Notes: generated from the letters alone by a model not told the origin. Shown: positions 1 through 10,119, numbered from the stretch's first letter. The stretch: DNA of 64,000 nt from Rhodoferax sp. U2-2l (GCF_020594515.1 NZ_JAJCTH010000001.1:62001-126000); one strand, 5' to 3'. Numbers and translations are program-made.

Positions 1-1
1 C

Positions 2-2806
2 AAACGCATTGGTGATATGCGCGGCAGCTTGCCGCAAGGGGTGCAGGGGCCGTTTTTCAACGACGATTTTGGTGACGTGTTTGGCGTGATCTATGCGCTG
101 CAGGCGCCGGGCTTCAGTTATGCCGAGCAGAAAACCTTTGCCGATGAGGTGCGCCAGCAGCTGCTGCGGGTGCCCGATGTGGCCAAGGTCGAGCTGTTTG
201 GCGCGCAGGACGAAAAGGTGTTTGTCGAGATCTCGCAAAAGCGCCTGGCGCAGCTGGGTCTGGACATGAACGCGGTGCTGGCGCAGCTGAGCCAGCAAAA
301 CGCCATCGAGCCCGCCGGTAGCGTGCAAACCCCGCTGGACGTGGTGCAGGTGCGGGTGGCGGGCCAGTTCACGGCCATCGACGACCTGGCCGCCATGCCC
401 ATCAAGGGCGCCAGTCGGCAGATCCGGCTGGGCGATATTGCCCAGATCACGCGCGGGTATGTTGATCCGCCCACGGTGAAAGTGCGTTTTCAGGGGCAGG
501 AGGTGCTGGCGCTGGGCGTCTCCATGGCCAAGGGCGGCGACATCATTGCGCTGGGCAAGGCCCTGAAAGTGGCCACCGACCGCATTGAGCAAACCCTGCC
601 CGCCGGTGTGACATTGGGGCAGATTCAGGACCAGCCGACGTCCGTAGCCACCTCGGTCAACGAATTTGTGAAGGTGCTGATCGAGGCGGTGGCGATTGTG
701 CTGGCAGTGAGTTTCCTGAGCCTGGGCTTGCACAAGCGACCCGGTCATCACCCGTTTTTGCGCCGTTGGACGCTGGACATGCGCCCCGGGCTGGTGGTGG
801 GCATCACCATTCCGCTGGTGCTGGCGATGACCTTTCTGGCCATGCATTACTGGGGCATTGGGCTGCACAAGATCTCGCTCGGTTCGCTGATCATTGCGCT
901 GGGCCTGCTGGTGGACGACGCCATCATTGCAGTGGAGATGATGGTGCGCAAGATGGAGGAAGGCTTCGACAAGGTGCGCGCCGCCACCTTTGCCTACGAA
1001 GTGACCGCCATGCCGATGCTCACCGGTACGCTGATCACCGCTGCGGGTTTTTTGCCGATTGGCATTGCCAAAAGCACGGTGGGTGAATACACCTTTGCCA
1101 TTTTTGCGGTGACGGTGATTGCGCTGTGCTTGAGCTGGATCGTGTCGGTGTACTTTGTGCCCTACTTGGGGGTGCGCCTGCTCAAGACCCCGCCGCATGT
1201 GGTGGCCCACACCGAAGGTGATACGCCGCTGGCGCACGGCGAAGTGCATGACATGTACGACACGCCGTTCTACAACTGGTTTCGCGGCGCGGTGAATACC
1301 TGTGTGCGGCATCGCTGGCTCACCATCTGTGTGACGCTGGCGCTGTTTGGCGCGGGTCTGTTTGGCATGAGCCGGGTGCAGCAGCAGTTCTTCCCTGACT
1401 CGGTGCGCCCTGAGATCACGGTGGACCTGTGGTCGCCCGAAGGCACCGCCTTTGCCAACACCGAAGAAGTGGCCAAACGGGTGGAAGCCCGCGTGTTGCA
1501 AGAGCCGGGTGTGCAAAGCGTGGCGCAATGGGTGGGCTCGGGCGTGCCGCGTTTTTATTTGCCGCTGGACCAGGTGTTCCCGCAAACCAATGTGTCGCAA
1601 CTGATTGTGTTGCCGCAGGATCTGGCCACCCGCGAGGTGTTGCGCAAGCGCTTGCCAGCCATCCTGGCGCAGGAGTTCCCCGAGGTGCGTGGCCGCGTCA
1701 AGCTGCTGGCCAATGGCCCGCCGGTGCCCTACCCGGTGCAGTTCCGGGTGATCGGGCTGGACCCGCAGGTGCTGCGCCTGATGGCTGACGAGGTGAAGGC
1801 CGTGATGCGGCAAAGCAGCCATACCCGTGGCGTCAATGACAACTGGAACGAGTCAGTGAAAGTCATGCGGCTGGAGGTGGACCAGACCAAGGCGCGGGCG
1901 CTGGGTGTCACCAGCCAATCGATTGCCCAGGCGGCCAAGACGCTGCTCAACGGCACCACCGTGGGGCAATTCCGTGAGGGTGACAAGCTGATCGACATCG
2001 TGCTGCGCCAGCCCTTGAGCGAGCGCCACGCCATCAGCGACATCGCCAACGCCTATTTGCCCACCGCTTCCGGCCAGGCCGTGCCGCTCACGCAAATCGC
2101 CAAGCCGGTGTTCACCTGGGAGCCGGGCCTGTTGTGGCGCGAAGGGCGTGACTACGCCATCACGGTGCAAAGCGACATCGTCGACGGCATGCAAGGTGCC
2201 ACGGTCACCAATGAGCTGCTGCCAGAACTCAAAGCGCTGGAGGCTAAATGGGCACAGGCCGGGCACGGCGGCTACCGTATTGACGTGGCGGGTGCCGTGG
2301 CCGAAAGCGCCAAGGGCTCGTCGGCCATCGCGGCAGGCGTTCCGGTCATGCTGTTCATCACCTTCACGCTGCTGATGCTGCAGCTGCACAGCTTCAGCCG
2401 GGCACTGCTGGTGTTTTTGACCGGACCCCTGGGCATTGCGGGTGTGGCGGCGGCCTTGTTGTTGCTGAACCGGCCGTTTGGCTTTGTGGCGCTGCTGGGG
2501 GTGATTGCGCTGATGGGCATGATCCAGCGCAACTCGGTCATTTTGATCGACCAGATTGAACAGGATCGCAGCCGCGGCGTGCCCGCTTGGGAAGCCATTG
2601 TGGAGTCTGCCGTGCGGCGGCTGCGCCCGATTGTGCTGACCGCCGCCGCTGCCGTGCTGGCCATGATTCCGCTGTCGCGCTCGGTGTTCTGGGGGCCGAT
2701 GGCGGTGGCCATCATGGGCGGCTTGATCGTGGCTACGGTGCTGACCCTGCTGGCCTTGCCCGCCATGTATGCGGCCTGGTTTCGCGTCACACCGCACAGC
2801 AAATAG
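2..2806 (+). CDS. RND-family efflux transporter permease (5' end outside window)
   Basis: This is the inner-membrane pump subunit of a tripartite RND (AcrB/HAE1-like) exporter driven by the proton gradient. About 935 residues are visible, and the reading frame is already open at the first full codon, so perhaps 100 N-terminal residues (TM1 and the first porter segment) are missing. Visible parts are a periplasmic porter segment, a central membrane block with the conserved LGLLVDDAIIAVEMM stretch, a second porter region, and a final membrane block (LMGMIQRNSVILIDQI, then a last helix near the C-terminus). The class is clear from this architecture. The substrate cannot be told from sequence, and the adaptor gene would lie upstream of the window. 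The ATG at 17 is an internal Met, not the start. Confidence 0.93.
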   Translation, partial: KRIGDMRGSLPQGVQGPFFNDDFGDVFGVIYALQAPGFSYAEQKTFADEVRQQLLRVPDVAKVELFGAQDEKVFVEISQKRLAQLGLDMNAVLAQLSQQNAIEPAGSVQTPLDVVQVRVAGQFTAIDDLAAMPIKGASRQIRLGDIAQITRGYVDPPTVKVRFQGQEVLALGVSMAKGGDIIALGKALKVATDRIEQTLPAGVTLGQIQDQPTSVATSVNEFVKVLIEAVAIVLAVSFLSLGLHKRPGHHPFLRRWTLDMRPGLVVGITIPLVLAMTFLAMHYWGIGLHKISLGSLIIALGLLVDDAIIAVEMMVRKMEEGFDKVRAATFAYEVTAMPMLTGTLITAAGFLPIGIAKSTVGEYTFAIFAVTVIALCLSWIVSVYFVPYLGVRLLKTPPHVVAHTEGDTPLAHGEVHDMYDTPFYNWFRGAVNTCVRHRWLTICVTLALFGAGLFGMSRVQQQFFPDSVRPEITVDLWSPEGTAFANTEEVAKRVEARVLQEPGVQSVAQWVGSGVPRFYLPLDQVFPQTNVSQLIVLPQDLATREVLRKRLPAILAQEFPEVRGRVKLLANGPPVPYPVQFRVIGLDPQVLRLMADEVKAVMRQSSHTRGVNDNWNESVKVMRLEVDQTKARALGVTSQSIAQAAKTLLNGTTVGQFREGDKLIDIVLRQPLSERHAISDIANAYLPTASGQAVPLTQIAKPVFTWEPGLLWREGRDYAITVQSDIVDGMQGATVTNELLPELKALEAKWAQAGHGGYRIDVAGAVAESAKGSSAIAAGVPVMLFITFTLLMLQLHSFSRALLVFLTGPLGIAGVAAALLLLNRPFGFVALLGVIALMGMIQRNSVILIDQIEQDRSRGVPAWEAIVESAVRRLRPIVLTAAAAVLAMIPLSRSVFWGPMAVAIMGGLIVATVLTLLALPAMYAAWFRVTPHSK

Positions 2807-2895
2807 CCCCGGGCGCAGTTTCTGCGGATTTATGCGGGGGCCGCAGACGGATGGGCGCCGTGCCTCAGGTTAAAATCTGTGGCTGACCAATTTCT

Positions 2896-2926
2896 GGGGG
2901 CGGTTTTTACCAGCCCCCTTTAATTT
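2896..2926 (+). terminator. Hairpin between efflux gene and tRNA-Leu
   Basis: GGGGGC and GCCCCC arms enclose a loop that contains a small GG/CC pair, followed by TTTAATTT. It could end the efflux operon. However, a -10-like TTAAAAT lies just upstream (about 2871-2877), so it may instead sit in the tRNA leader. Confidence 0.4.
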
Positions 2927-3013
2927 GCGCGGGTGGCGAAATTGGTAGACGCACCAGGTTTAGGTCCTGACGCTGGCAACAGTGTGCGGGTTCGAGTCCC
3001 GCCCCGCGCACCA
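2927..3013 (+). tRNA. tRNA-Leu(UAG)
   Basis: An 87-nt tRNA with a perfect 7-bp acceptor stem (GCGCGGG/CCCGCGC) and encoded CCA. It has the long variable arm of a class II tRNA and a TAG anticodon in the loop after CCAGGT. It lies 22 nt upstream of tig, as is common in Comamonadaceae. Confidence 0.96.
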
Positions 3014-3035
3014 CTCATATTTTTGGAGATAAAAG

Positions 3036-4352
3036 ATGGCCGTAGCTGTAGAAACTCTCGAGAAGCTCGAACGCAAGATGACGTTGAGCCTGCCCCTTGC
3101 CGCCATTCAGTCGGAAGTGACCGCGCGCCTGAAGAAGATGGCACGCACCGTCAAGATGGACGGTTTCCGTCCCGGCAAGGTGCCCATGAATGTGGTGGCG
3201 CAGCGTTACGGCTACTCGGTTCAGTATGAAGTGATGAACGACAAGGTCGGTGAGGCGTTTTTCAACGCTGCCAGCGAAGCGCAGTTGCGGGTGGCCGGTC
3301 AGCCCAAGATCAACGAAAAAGAAGGTGCGCCTGAGGGCGAACTGACGTTTGAAGCGGTGTTTGAGGTCTATCCGGACGTCAAGATCGGTGATCTGGAAAC
3401 GGCTGAAGTCGAAAAAATCACCACCGAAGTCACTGATGCGGCCATCGACAAAACCCTGGACATTTTGCGCAAGCAGCGCCGCACTTTCTCGCAACGCCCG
3501 CACGACGCCCAAGCCGCCACGGGTGACCGCGTGACGGTTGATTTTGAAGGAAAAATTGACGGTGAACCGTTTGACGGCGGCAAGGCGCAAGACTTCCAGT
3601 TCATCCTGGGTGACGGCCAGATGCTCAAGGAATTTGAAGAAGCCACGCTCGGTCTGAAAACCGGCGAAAGCAAAACCTTCCCGCTGGCTTTCCCGGCGGA
3701 CTACCACGGCAAGGATGTCGCTGGCAAAACCGCTGACTTCCTGGTCACGGTCAAGAAGATGGAAGCTGCGCACCTGCCTGAAGTGGACGGCGCTCTCGCC
3801 AAATCCCTGGGCATTGAAGACGGCACCGTCGAGGGCCTGCGCGCTGACATCAAGAAGAATCTGGAGCGCGAAGTCAAGTTCCGCCTACTGGCGCGCAACA
3901 AGACCGCCGTGATGGATGCGCTGGTGGCCAAGGCTGAGCTGGACCTGCCTAACGCCAGTGTGCAGGCTGAAATCGGTCGTTTACTGGAAGGTGCGCGCGC
4001 TGACTTGAAACAACGCGGTATCAAGGATGCAGACAAGGTGGCCATTCCTGACGATGTGTTCCGCCCACAAGCCGAGCGCCGTGTGCGTTTGGGTCTGGTG
4101 GTGGCTGAGCTGGTGCGTGCCAACAGCCTGCAGGCCAAGATGGAGCAGATCAAGGCGCACGTGGATGAGCTGGCTGCCAGCTACGAAAAGCCCGCTGAAG
4201 TGGCTAAATGGTATTTCAGCGACAACAAGCGCCTGGCCGAAGTGGAAGCCATCGTCCTTGAAAACAACGTGACCGACTTTGTGCTCTCCAAGGCCAAAGT
4301 CACTGAAAAAGCAGTGGGTTTTGACGAGTTGATGGCGCAAAACCAGGCGTAA
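3036..4352 (+). CDS. tig: Trigger factor (ribosome-associated chaperone and prolyl isomerase)
   Basis: Trigger factor binds ribosomal protein uL23 at the exit tunnel and shields nascent chains. The 438-residue product has the family length. The ribosome-binding signature GFRPGKVP is at residues 43-50. An FKBP-like PPIase domain follows (about 160-245, [15 protein letters not shown] and the [10 protein letters not shown] region), then the helical C-terminal chaperone domain. GGAG lies about 10 nt before the ATG. It heads the conserved order tig-clpP-clpX-lon; the 138-nt gap to clpP with a hairpin suggests clpP can be transcribed separately. Confidence 0.98.
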   Translation: MAVAVETLEKLERKMTLSLPLAAIQSEVTARLKKMARTVKMDGFRPGKVPMNVVAQRYGYSVQYEVMNDKVGEAFFNAASEAQLRVAGQPKINEKEGAPEGELTFEAVFEVYPDVKIGDLETAEVEKITTEVTDAAIDKTLDILRKQRRTFSQRPHDAQAATGDRVTVDFEGKIDGEPFDGGKAQDFQFILGDGQMLKEFEEATLGLKTGESKTFPLAFPADYHGKDVAGKTADFLVTVKKMEAAHLPEVDGALAKSLGIEDGTVEGLRADIKKNLEREVKFRLLARNKTAVMDALVAKAELDLPNASVQAEIGRLLEGARADLKQRGIKDADKVAIPDDVFRPQAERRVRLGLVVAELVRANSLQAKMEQIKAHVDELAASYEKPAEVAKWYFSDNKRLAEVEAIVLENNVTDFVLSKAKVTEKAVGFDELMAQNQA

Positions 4353-4373
4353 ACCGCTGGTAACCTTCAAATT

Positions 4374-4413
4374 GGGGCTTGGGGTCTGGCTTGTGGTCAG
4401 ACAAACAAGCCCC
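4374..4413 (+). terminator. Long hairpin after tig
   Basis: The outer arms GGGGCTTG/CAAGCCCC enclose a second pairing GTCTG/CAGAC. There is no good T-run, so it is either a weak or partial terminator or an mRNA-stabilising 3' hairpin between tig and clpP. Confidence 0.5.
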
Positions 4414-4490
4414 ATTTCATTGGTGGCTTGAGTTTTTGGCTACAGTAGCACCAGTTTTTTCAGAATCAACCCAACCTTCGCGGGAGCGCA

Positions 4491-5090
4491 ATGAACATAC
4501 AGAATCTGGGCATGGTGCCCATGGTGATTGAGCAGTCGGGTCGTGGCGAGCGTTCGTACGACATTTATTCACGTTTGCTCAAGGAGCGTGTGATTTTTCT
4601 GGTGGGCCCGGTCAATGACCATGTGGCCAATCTGGTGGTGGCGCAATTGTTGTTTCTGGAAAGTGAAAACCCGGACAAGGACATTTCGTTCTACATCAAC
4701 TCGCCCGGTGGATCGGTGAGCGCCGGCATGGCGATTTTTGACACCATGAACTTCATCAAGCCGCAGGTCTCCACGCTTTGCACAGGTTTCGCCGCTAGCA
4801 TGGGCGCGTTTTTGCTGGCCGCGGGTGAAAAAGGCAAGCGCTTTTCGCTGCCCAACTCCAAGATCATGATTCACCAGCCCTCGGGCGGCAGCCAGGGTCA
4901 GGCCACAGAAATTGAAATCCAGGCGCGTGAAATCCTGAAAACCCGTGAGCAGCTCAACAAGATCCTGGCAGAGCGCACCGGGCAACCGCTGGAACGCGTT
5001 GAGCGCGACACCGAGCGCGACTATTACATGTCCGCCGACGAATCCAAGGAATATGGTCTGATTGACCAGGTTATCTCAAAAAGGGCGTAG
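4491..5090 (+). CDS. clpP: ATP-dependent Clp protease proteolytic subunit
   Basis: ClpP forms the tetradecameric serine protease barrel that degrades substrates unfolded by ClpX or ClpA. The 199-residue product has the full catalytic triad: Ser103 (GFAASMGAF), His128 (MIHQPSGG) and Asp173 (ERDTERD). The INSPGGSV oxyanion/handle motif is at about 70-76. A short N-terminal propeptide is likely, as in E. coli. clpX starts 5 nt after the stop, so the protease and its unfoldase are co-transcribed. Confidence 0.98.
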   Translation: MNIQNLGMVPMVIEQSGRGERSYDIYSRLLKERVIFLVGPVNDHVANLVVAQLLFLESENPDKDISFYINSPGGSVSAGMAIFDTMNFIKPQVSTLCTGFAASMGAFLLAAGEKGKRFSLPNSKIMIHQPSGGSQGQATEIEIQAREILKTREQLNKILAERTGQPLERVERDTERDYYMSADESKEYGLIDQVISKRA

Positions 5091-5095
5091 TTCAC

Positions 5096-6358
5096 ATGGC
5101 CGAGAAAAAAGGCTCCTCTGGCGAAAAGACGCTGTATTGCTCGTTTTGCGGCAAAAGCCAGCACGAAGTCAAAAAACTGATTGCGGGTCCGTCGGTCTTC
5201 GTTTGTGATGAGTGTATTGACCTGTGCAATGAAATCATCCGCGATGAATTGCCGCCCTCCACCGAGGCGGTGGGTCAAGACGCGTTGCCGACGCCAGCCG
5301 AGATCAAAGCCAATCTGGATAACTATGTCATTGGTCAAGAACCCGCCAAGCGCATTCTGGCGGTAGCGGTTTACAACCACTACAAACGTCTCAAGCACCA
5401 GGAAAAGTCCAGCAAGGACGATGTGGAGTTGTCCAAAAGCAATATCTTGCTGATTGGTCCCACGGGTTCCGGCAAGACGCTGCTGGCGCAGACCCTGGCG
5501 CGCATGCTGGATGTGCCGTTTGTCATGGCCGATGCCACCACCTTGACCGAAGCGGGTTACGTGGGCGAAGACGTGGAAAACATCGTCCTCAAGCTGCTGC
5601 AGAGCTGCAACTATGAGGTGGAGCGGGCGCAGCGCGGCATTGTTTACATTGACGAAATTGACAAGATCTCGCGCAAGTCCGACAACCCGTCCATCACGCG
5701 TGACGTGTCGGGCGAAGGTGTGCAGCAGGCTTTGCTCAAGCTGATTGAAGGCACCATGGCGAGTGTGCCGCCGCAGGGTGGACGCAAGCATCCCAACCAG
5801 GACTTTGTGCAGGTGGACACCACCAACATTTTGTTCATCTGTGGCGGCGCGTTTGCTGGGTTGGAAAAAGTGATCGACAACCGCACCGAATCGTCAGGCA
5901 TGGGTTTCGGCGCCGCTGTCAAAAGCAAGCAAAACCGCAACCTGACCGAGGTGTTCAAGGAAGTCGAGCCGGAAGATCTGATCAAGTTTGGTCTGATTCC
6001 TGAGCTGGTGGGTCGGATGCCAGTGGTGGCGACGCTGGGTGAACTCAGCGAAGAAACGCTGGTGCAAATTCTGACCGAGCCGAAGAATGCCCTGGTCAAG
6101 CAGTACAGCAAGTTGCTGGCCATGGAAGGGGTGGATCTGGAGATTCGGCCCTCCGCCCTGAAGGCCATTGCCAAGAAGGCTTTGGCGCGCAAGACCGGCG
6201 CCCGTGGGCTGCGCTCGATTCTGGAACTGGCGCTGATCGACACCATGTTTGACCTGCCCAACACCTCCAACGTAGAAAAAGTGGTGCTGGACGAATCCAC
6301 CATCGACGACAACAAGGCGCCCTTGCTGGTCTACCGCGACGTCGCGAAGAAGGCTTGA
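5096..6358 (+). CDS. clpX: ATP-dependent Clp protease ATP-binding subunit ClpX
   Basis: ClpX is the AAA+ hexameric unfoldase that feeds ssrA-tagged and other substrates to ClpP. The 420 residues contain the N-terminal zinc-binding domain (Cys15, Cys18, Cys37, Cys40), Walker A GPTGSGKT at 121-128, Walker [11 protein letters not shown], and the pore and IGF-loop region of bacterial ClpX. Length and domain order are standard. It is directly downstream of clpP; lon follows after 122 nt with its own heat-shock promoter. Confidence 0.98.
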   Translation: MAEKKGSSGEKTLYCSFCGKSQHEVKKLIAGPSVFVCDECIDLCNEIIRDELPPSTEAVGQDALPTPAEIKANLDNYVIGQEPAKRILAVAVYNHYKRLKHQEKSSKDDVELSKSNILLIGPTGSGKTLLAQTLARMLDVPFVMADATTLTEAGYVGEDVENIVLKLLQSCNYEVERAQRGIVYIDEIDKISRKSDNPSITRDVSGEGVQQALLKLIEGTMASVPPQGGRKHPNQDFVQVDTTNILFICGGAFAGLEKVIDNRTESSGMGFGAAVKSKQNRNLTEVFKEVEPEDLIKFGLIPELVGRMPVVATLGELSEETLVQILTEPKNALVKQYSKLLAMEGVDLEIRPSALKAIAKKALARKTGARGLRSILELALIDTMFDLPNTSNVEKVVLDESTIDDNKAPLLVYRDVAKKA

Positions 6359-6427
6359 TTTGGTCGGTCTTCCAGGGATTTTTTGTCCCTACCGTATTGG
6401 CACGGTTTGCTGATAATGAACTGGCCG

Positions 6428-6455
6428 CTTGAAATGCGGCCACGGTTCCCCATAT
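6428..6455 (+). promoter_or_regulatory. Sigma-32 heat-shock promoter of lon
   Basis: CTTGAA (6428-6433), a 14-nt spacer and CCCCATAT (6448-6455) match the RpoH consensus CTTGAA-N(11-16)-CCCCATnT almost perfectly. The lon ATG is 25 nt downstream. A hairpin (AGGGA/TCCCT with T-rich loop) around 6374-6392 may close the clpPX transcript. Confidence 0.85.
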
Positions 6456-6480
6456 CCGTCAGGTAACCAAAGGATGTTTT

Positions 6481-8922
6481 ATGTCTGGCCACTCACCATT
6501 ACCTGCTGATCCCCTTGACCTGCCACTGCTGCCCCTGCGCGATGTGGTGGTGTTTCCGCACATGGTTATCCCCCTGTTTGTCGGCAGGCCCAAGAGCATC
6601 AAGGCGCTGGAAGCCGCCATGGCCACCGACCGGCGCATCATGCTGGTGGCGCAAAAAGCTGCCGCCAAGGACGATCCGCTGGTCACTGACATGTTTGATG
6701 TCGGCTGCATTTCCACCATTTTGCAGATGTTGAAGCTGCCTGATGGCACGGTCAAAGTGCTGGTGGAGGGGCAGCAACGCGCATTGGTGACCAAGGTGGA
6801 AGATGGTGAGTCTTACTTTGTCGCCAGCATCACACCCGTGGAAGTGGTCACCGAGCCGGAGACCAAGTCAAAAAGCAAGGCCAGCGAGATTGAAGCCTTG
6901 CGTCGTGCGGTGATGCAGCAGTTTGACCAATACGTCAAACTCAACAAGAAGATTCCACCGGAAATCCTGACCTCCATTTCCAGCATTGATGATCCGGGGC
7001 GCATGACCGATACCATCGCCGCCCATCTGCCATTGAAGCTTGACAGCAAACAGGCGGTGCTGGAGCTCTCCAGCATCAAGGAGCGCCTGGAAAACCTGTA
7101 TGGGCAGATCGAGCGAGAAGTTGACATCCTGAATGTTGACAAGAAGATCCGTGGCCGGGTCAAGCGCCAAATGGAAAAAAACCAGCGCGACTTCTATTTG
7201 AATGAGCAAGTGAAAGCCATTCAAAAGGAGTTGGGTGAGGGCGAAGACGGTGCGGATATCGAAGAGATCGAAAAAAAGATCAAAGCCGCCAAAATGCCCA
7301 AGGAGGCCTTGAAAAAGGTCGAGGCCGAGTTGAAGAAGCTCAAGCTGATGTCGCCGATGTCGGCTGAAGCCACGGTGGTTCGCAATTACATCGATGTGTT
7401 GATCGGCCTGCCCTGGGCGATCAAAACCAAGATCAAGCACAATCTCGCCAATGCCGAAGCCGTCCTGAACGAAGACCACTACGGGCTGGACAAAGTCAAA
7501 GACCGCATTCTGGAATATCTTGCGGTGCAGCAGCGTGTGGACAAGGTCAAGGCGCCGATTCTGTGCCTGGTTGGGCCACCCGGTGTCGGCAAGACGTCGT
7601 TGGGCCAGTCGATCGCCAAGGCAACGGGTCGCAAATACGTGCGCATGGCCTTGGGTGGCATGCGCGACGAGGCAGAAATTCGGGGTCATCGACGCACCTA
7701 TATCGGTGCCATGCCGGGCAAAGTGTTGCAAAGCCTGTCCAAGGTGGGCACGCGCAACCCTTTGTTTTTGCTTGATGAAATAGACAAGCTGGGAACGGAC
7801 TTCCGGGGTGACCCTTCCAGTGCCCTGCTGGAGGTACTGGACCCTGAGCAAAACCACAAGTTTGGCGACCACTACGTCGAGGTGGACTTCGATTTGAGTG
7901 ATGTGATGTTTGTGGCCACGTCCAATTCCATGAACATTCCGCCAGCCTTGTTGGACCGTATGGAGGTGATCCGTCTGGCGGGCTACACCGAAGACGAAAA
8001 GACCAACATTGCCCTCAAGTATCTGTTGCCAAAACAGCTGACGAACAATGGCGTGAAAGAGTCCGAGCTGCTTATAACGGAAGAGGCGGTCCGCGACATC
8101 GTGCGTTACTACACACGTGAAGCCGGGGTGCGTTCTCTGGAGCGTGAAATCTCCAAAATTTGCCGCAAGGTGGTCAAAGGCCTGCAACTCAAGAAGATGA
8201 CTGGCCTTGTCACGGTCACGGGTGGAAACCTGAACGATTTCTTGGGTGTTCGCAAGTATGACTATGGCCGCGCTGAGAAAAAAAATCAGGTTGGACAAGT
8301 GGTCGGCTTGGCTTGGACCGAAGTGGGTGGCGACTTGCTGACCATCGAGGCGGCCATGATGCCGGGCAAGGGTGTGATCACCCGGACCGGCTCTTTGGGT
8401 GATGTGATGAAAGAGTCTGTGGAGGCAGCGCGCACGGTGGTGCGCAGTCGCTCGCACCGGCTGGGCATCAAGGATGAATTTTTTGAGAAGAAGGACATCC
8501 ATATCCACGTACCTGATGGCGCCACCCCCAAAGACGGCCCGAGTGCCGGTGCCGCCATGACCACGGCGTTTGTGTCCGCCATGACGGGTATTCCTGTGCG
8601 TTGTGACGTGGCCATGACCGGTGAAATTACCCTGCGCGGTGAGGTGACCGCCATTGGTGGCCTGAAAGAGAAACTGTTGGCGGCCTTGCGTGGCAATGTT
8701 AAGACGGTGATCATTCCGGAAGAAAATGCCAAGGACTTGCAGGACATCCCGGAAAACGTCAAGAATGGCCTTGAAATTGTGCCGGTGCGCTGGATCGACA
8801 AAGTGCTTGAAATTGCTCTGGAACGCATGCCAACGCCGTTGCCTGAGGATGAACCGGTCTCTGTTGCGCCGGCCGAGTCGGTGGTTGTTCCTGCGCAGTT
8901 GTCCGGTGCCGTCAAACATTGA
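6481..8922 (+). CDS. lon: Lon protease
   Basis: Lon is the ATP-dependent serine protease for misfolded and regulatory proteins. The 813-residue product is a LonA: N-terminal substrate-binding domain (PLLPLRDVVVFPHMVIPL near residue 15), coiled-coil middle part, AAA+ domain with Walker A GPPGVGKT at 365-372 and LLDEIDK, and a C-terminal protease domain. The catalytic dyad is Ser688 (DGPSAGAAM) and Lys731 (GGLKEK). The sigma-32 promoter upstream implies heat-shock induction. A tRNA cluster follows. Confidence 0.98.
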   Translation: MSGHSPLPADPLDLPLLPLRDVVVFPHMVIPLFVGRPKSIKALEAAMATDRRIMLVAQKAAAKDDPLVTDMFDVGCISTILQMLKLPDGTVKVLVEGQQRALVTKVEDGESYFVASITPVEVVTEPETKSKSKASEIEALRRAVMQQFDQYVKLNKKIPPEILTSISSIDDPGRMTDTIAAHLPLKLDSKQAVLELSSIKERLENLYGQIEREVDILNVDKKIRGRVKRQMEKNQRDFYLNEQVKAIQKELGEGEDGADIEEIEKKIKAAKMPKEALKKVEAELKKLKLMSPMSAEATVVRNYIDVLIGLPWAIKTKIKHNLANAEAVLNEDHYGLDKVKDRILEYLAVQQRVDKVKAPILCLVGPPGVGKTSLGQSIAKATGRKYVRMALGGMRDEAEIRGHRRTYIGAMPGKVLQSLSKVGTRNPLFLLDEIDKLGTDFRGDPSSALLEVLDPEQNHKFGDHYVEVDFDLSDVMFVATSNSMNIPPALLDRMEVIRLAGYTEDEKTNIALKYLLPKQLTNNGVKESELLITEEAVRDIVRYYTREAGVRSLEREISKICRKVVKGLQLKKMTGLVTVTGGNLNDFLGVRKYDYGRAEKKNQVGQVVGLAWTEVGGDLLTIEAAMMPGKGVITRTGSLGDVMKESVEAARTVVRSRSHRLGIKDEFFEKKDIHIHVPDGATPKDGPSAGAAMTTAFVSAMTGIPVRCDVAMTGEITLRGEVTAIGGLKEKLLAALRGNVKTVIIPEENAKDLQDIPENVKNGLEIVPVRWIDKVLEIALERMPTPLPEDEPVSVAPAESVVVPAQLSGAVKH

Positions 8923-8985
8923 TAAAGTTTTTGACAGAAAAAGCGAAATCGGCCTGTTTTAGTACTATACTCATGGGCTTACGAC

Positions 8986-9061
8986 GCGGGAATAGCTCAG
9001 TTGGTAGAGCGCAACCTTGCCAAGGTTGAGGTCGAGAGTTCGAGACTCTTTTCCCGCTCCA
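8986..9061 (+). tRNA. tRNA-Gly(GCC), copy 1
   Basis: A 76-nt cloverleaf with acceptor GCGGGAA/TTCCCGC, anticodon GCC in CTTGCCAAG, and encoded CCA. It is identical to the next tRNA. Confidence 0.97.
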
Positions 9062-9099
9062 TCGGTTTTTTAAAGATGCGAATTTCGGTTTGCATCCAC

Positions 9100-9175
9100 G
9101 CGGGAATAGCTCAGTTGGTAGAGCGCAACCTTGCCAAGGTTGAGGTCGAGAGTTCGAGACTCTTTTCCCGCTCCA
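9100..9175 (+). tRNA. tRNA-Gly(GCC), copy 2
   Basis: An exact 76-nt duplicate of the preceding tRNA-Gly, separated by 38 nt and probably on the same transcript. Confidence 0.97.
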
Positions 9176-9182
9176 TATTAAA

Positions 9183-9207
9183 AAGGGAAGCCATGCTTCC
9201 CTTTTTT
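9183..9207 (+). terminator. Terminator after tRNA-Gly pair
   Basis: A 9-bp stem AAGGGAAGC/GCTTCCCTT with a CAT loop, continuing into a T-run. Confidence 0.85.
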
Positions 9208-9219
9208 GTGATGGTTTTT

Positions 9220-9293
9220 GGCGCGATAGCAAATCGGTTATGCAACGGATTGCAAATCCGTCTAGCCCAGTTCGACTCTGGGTCGCGCCTCCA
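9220..9293 (+). tRNA. tRNA-Cys(GCA)
   Basis: A 74-nt tRNA with acceptor GGCGCGA/TCGCGCC, anticodon GCA in GGATTGCAAATCC, and encoded CCA. Confidence 0.96.
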
Positions 9294-9317
9294 GATACGT
9301 GCTCAGATATGCCCTCA

Positions 9318-9350
9318 AAGCCTTGCATGTGGATCGTGCGAGGCTTTTTT
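9318..9350 (+). terminator. Terminator after tRNA-Cys
   Basis: AAGCCTTGCA pairs with TGCGAGGCTT, with one mismatch, and the stem ends in T6. It separates tRNA-Cys from tRNA-Leu. Confidence 0.8.
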
Positions 9351-9368
9351 GTTTCACAATACAGCTGT

Positions 9369-9461
9369 GCCCGAGTGGTGAAATAGGTAGACACATCGGA
9401 CTTAAAATCCGCCGCTTCGTGAATAACGGGCGTACCGGTTCGATTCCGGTCTCGGGCACCA
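9369..9461 (+). tRNA. tRNA-Leu(UAA)
   Basis: A class II tRNA with acceptor GCCCGAG/CTCGGGC, anticodon TAA in GGACTTAAAATCC, a long variable arm and encoded CCA. Confidence 0.95.
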
Positions 9462-9477
9462 TTTAAACTCTCACGCT

Positions 9478-10119
9478 ATGGCACGTTACAACGCCCCCTT
9501 TGAAATCCATGTCCATGGTCAGGTGGCCTTGCGCTCTGATGTCACGCTGGAACATCTGCAAGACACTCTGAAGCCGCTTTGGAAGTATGCCGGTGCCAAA
9601 TCGTTGGCCGCAGCGGCGGGCAGTTTTTATGAAGACGAGCCGGGTATCAAGTTTGACGCACAGGAACATCTTCTGCAGATGTGCTGGACGGTGGAGGGTG
9701 ATGATGATTTCCGCCAGGCACTGGACGAAATGTGCATGAATCTCAACGACGTGGCGCAATCCGGGGCGGCCATCGAGGTGACGTTTTACGACACCGAGTT
9801 CGACGATGAAGACGATGAAGACGCCGCCGGAGATGTCGAGTCGCGCGATGACTTTGTCATGTTGTTTGTCGGTCCTGATCCGGCGTCCATCATGCAGGTG
9901 CAGCGCGATTTGCTGGTTCAGGATGTGGTTAACCTGATGGAGCGGCACTTTGATGGCGCCGAGCTTGGCGGGGTCGTGGCCGCGATTGACAGTTTGTTCA
10001 GTCAACGTTTTGATGACCTGGTCAATTCGTTGCAACTGGGCAAGCCACCGCGTGGTTCTGGCGGCGGCTCCAGTGGCATGGGCCATGGTGGGGGCCGTAA
10101 ACCACGTCATTTGCATTGA
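9478..10119 (+). CDS. Conserved hypothetical protein, acidic middle and Gly-rich tail
   Basis: 213 residues starting MARYNAPFEIHVHG, 16 nt after tRNA-Leu. The N-terminal 110 residues look like a globular fold. A very acidic stretch follows (FDDEDDEDAAGDVESRDD), then a second small domain and a Gly/Ser-rich, basic C-terminus. There is no signal peptide and no TM helix. It resembles uncharacterised Comamonadaceae proteins that sit beside this tRNA (possibly the family named DUF6806, recalled but not checked). No ribosome binding site is obvious. No function can be assigned. Confidence 0.8.
   Translation: MARYNAPFEIHVHGQVALRSDVTLEHLQDTLKPLWKYAGAKSLAAAAGSFYEDEPGIKFDAQEHLLQMCWTVEGDDDFRQALDEMCMNLNDVAQSGAAIEVTFYDTEFDDEDDEDAAGDVESRDDFVMLFVGPDPASIMQVQRDLLVQDVVNLMERHFDGAELGGVVAAIDSLFSQRFDDLVNSLQLGKPPRGSGGGSSGMGHGGGRKPRHLH

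Noticed and set aside
6868..8919. 683-codon minus-strand ORF opposite lon
   Set aside because: Low-complexity shadow of a clear Lon gene; no domain or start signal.
8931..8968. TTGACA...TACTAT promoter for the tRNA-Gly genes
   Set aside because: The spacer is 26 nt, too long for sigma-70; the true -35 could not be placed.
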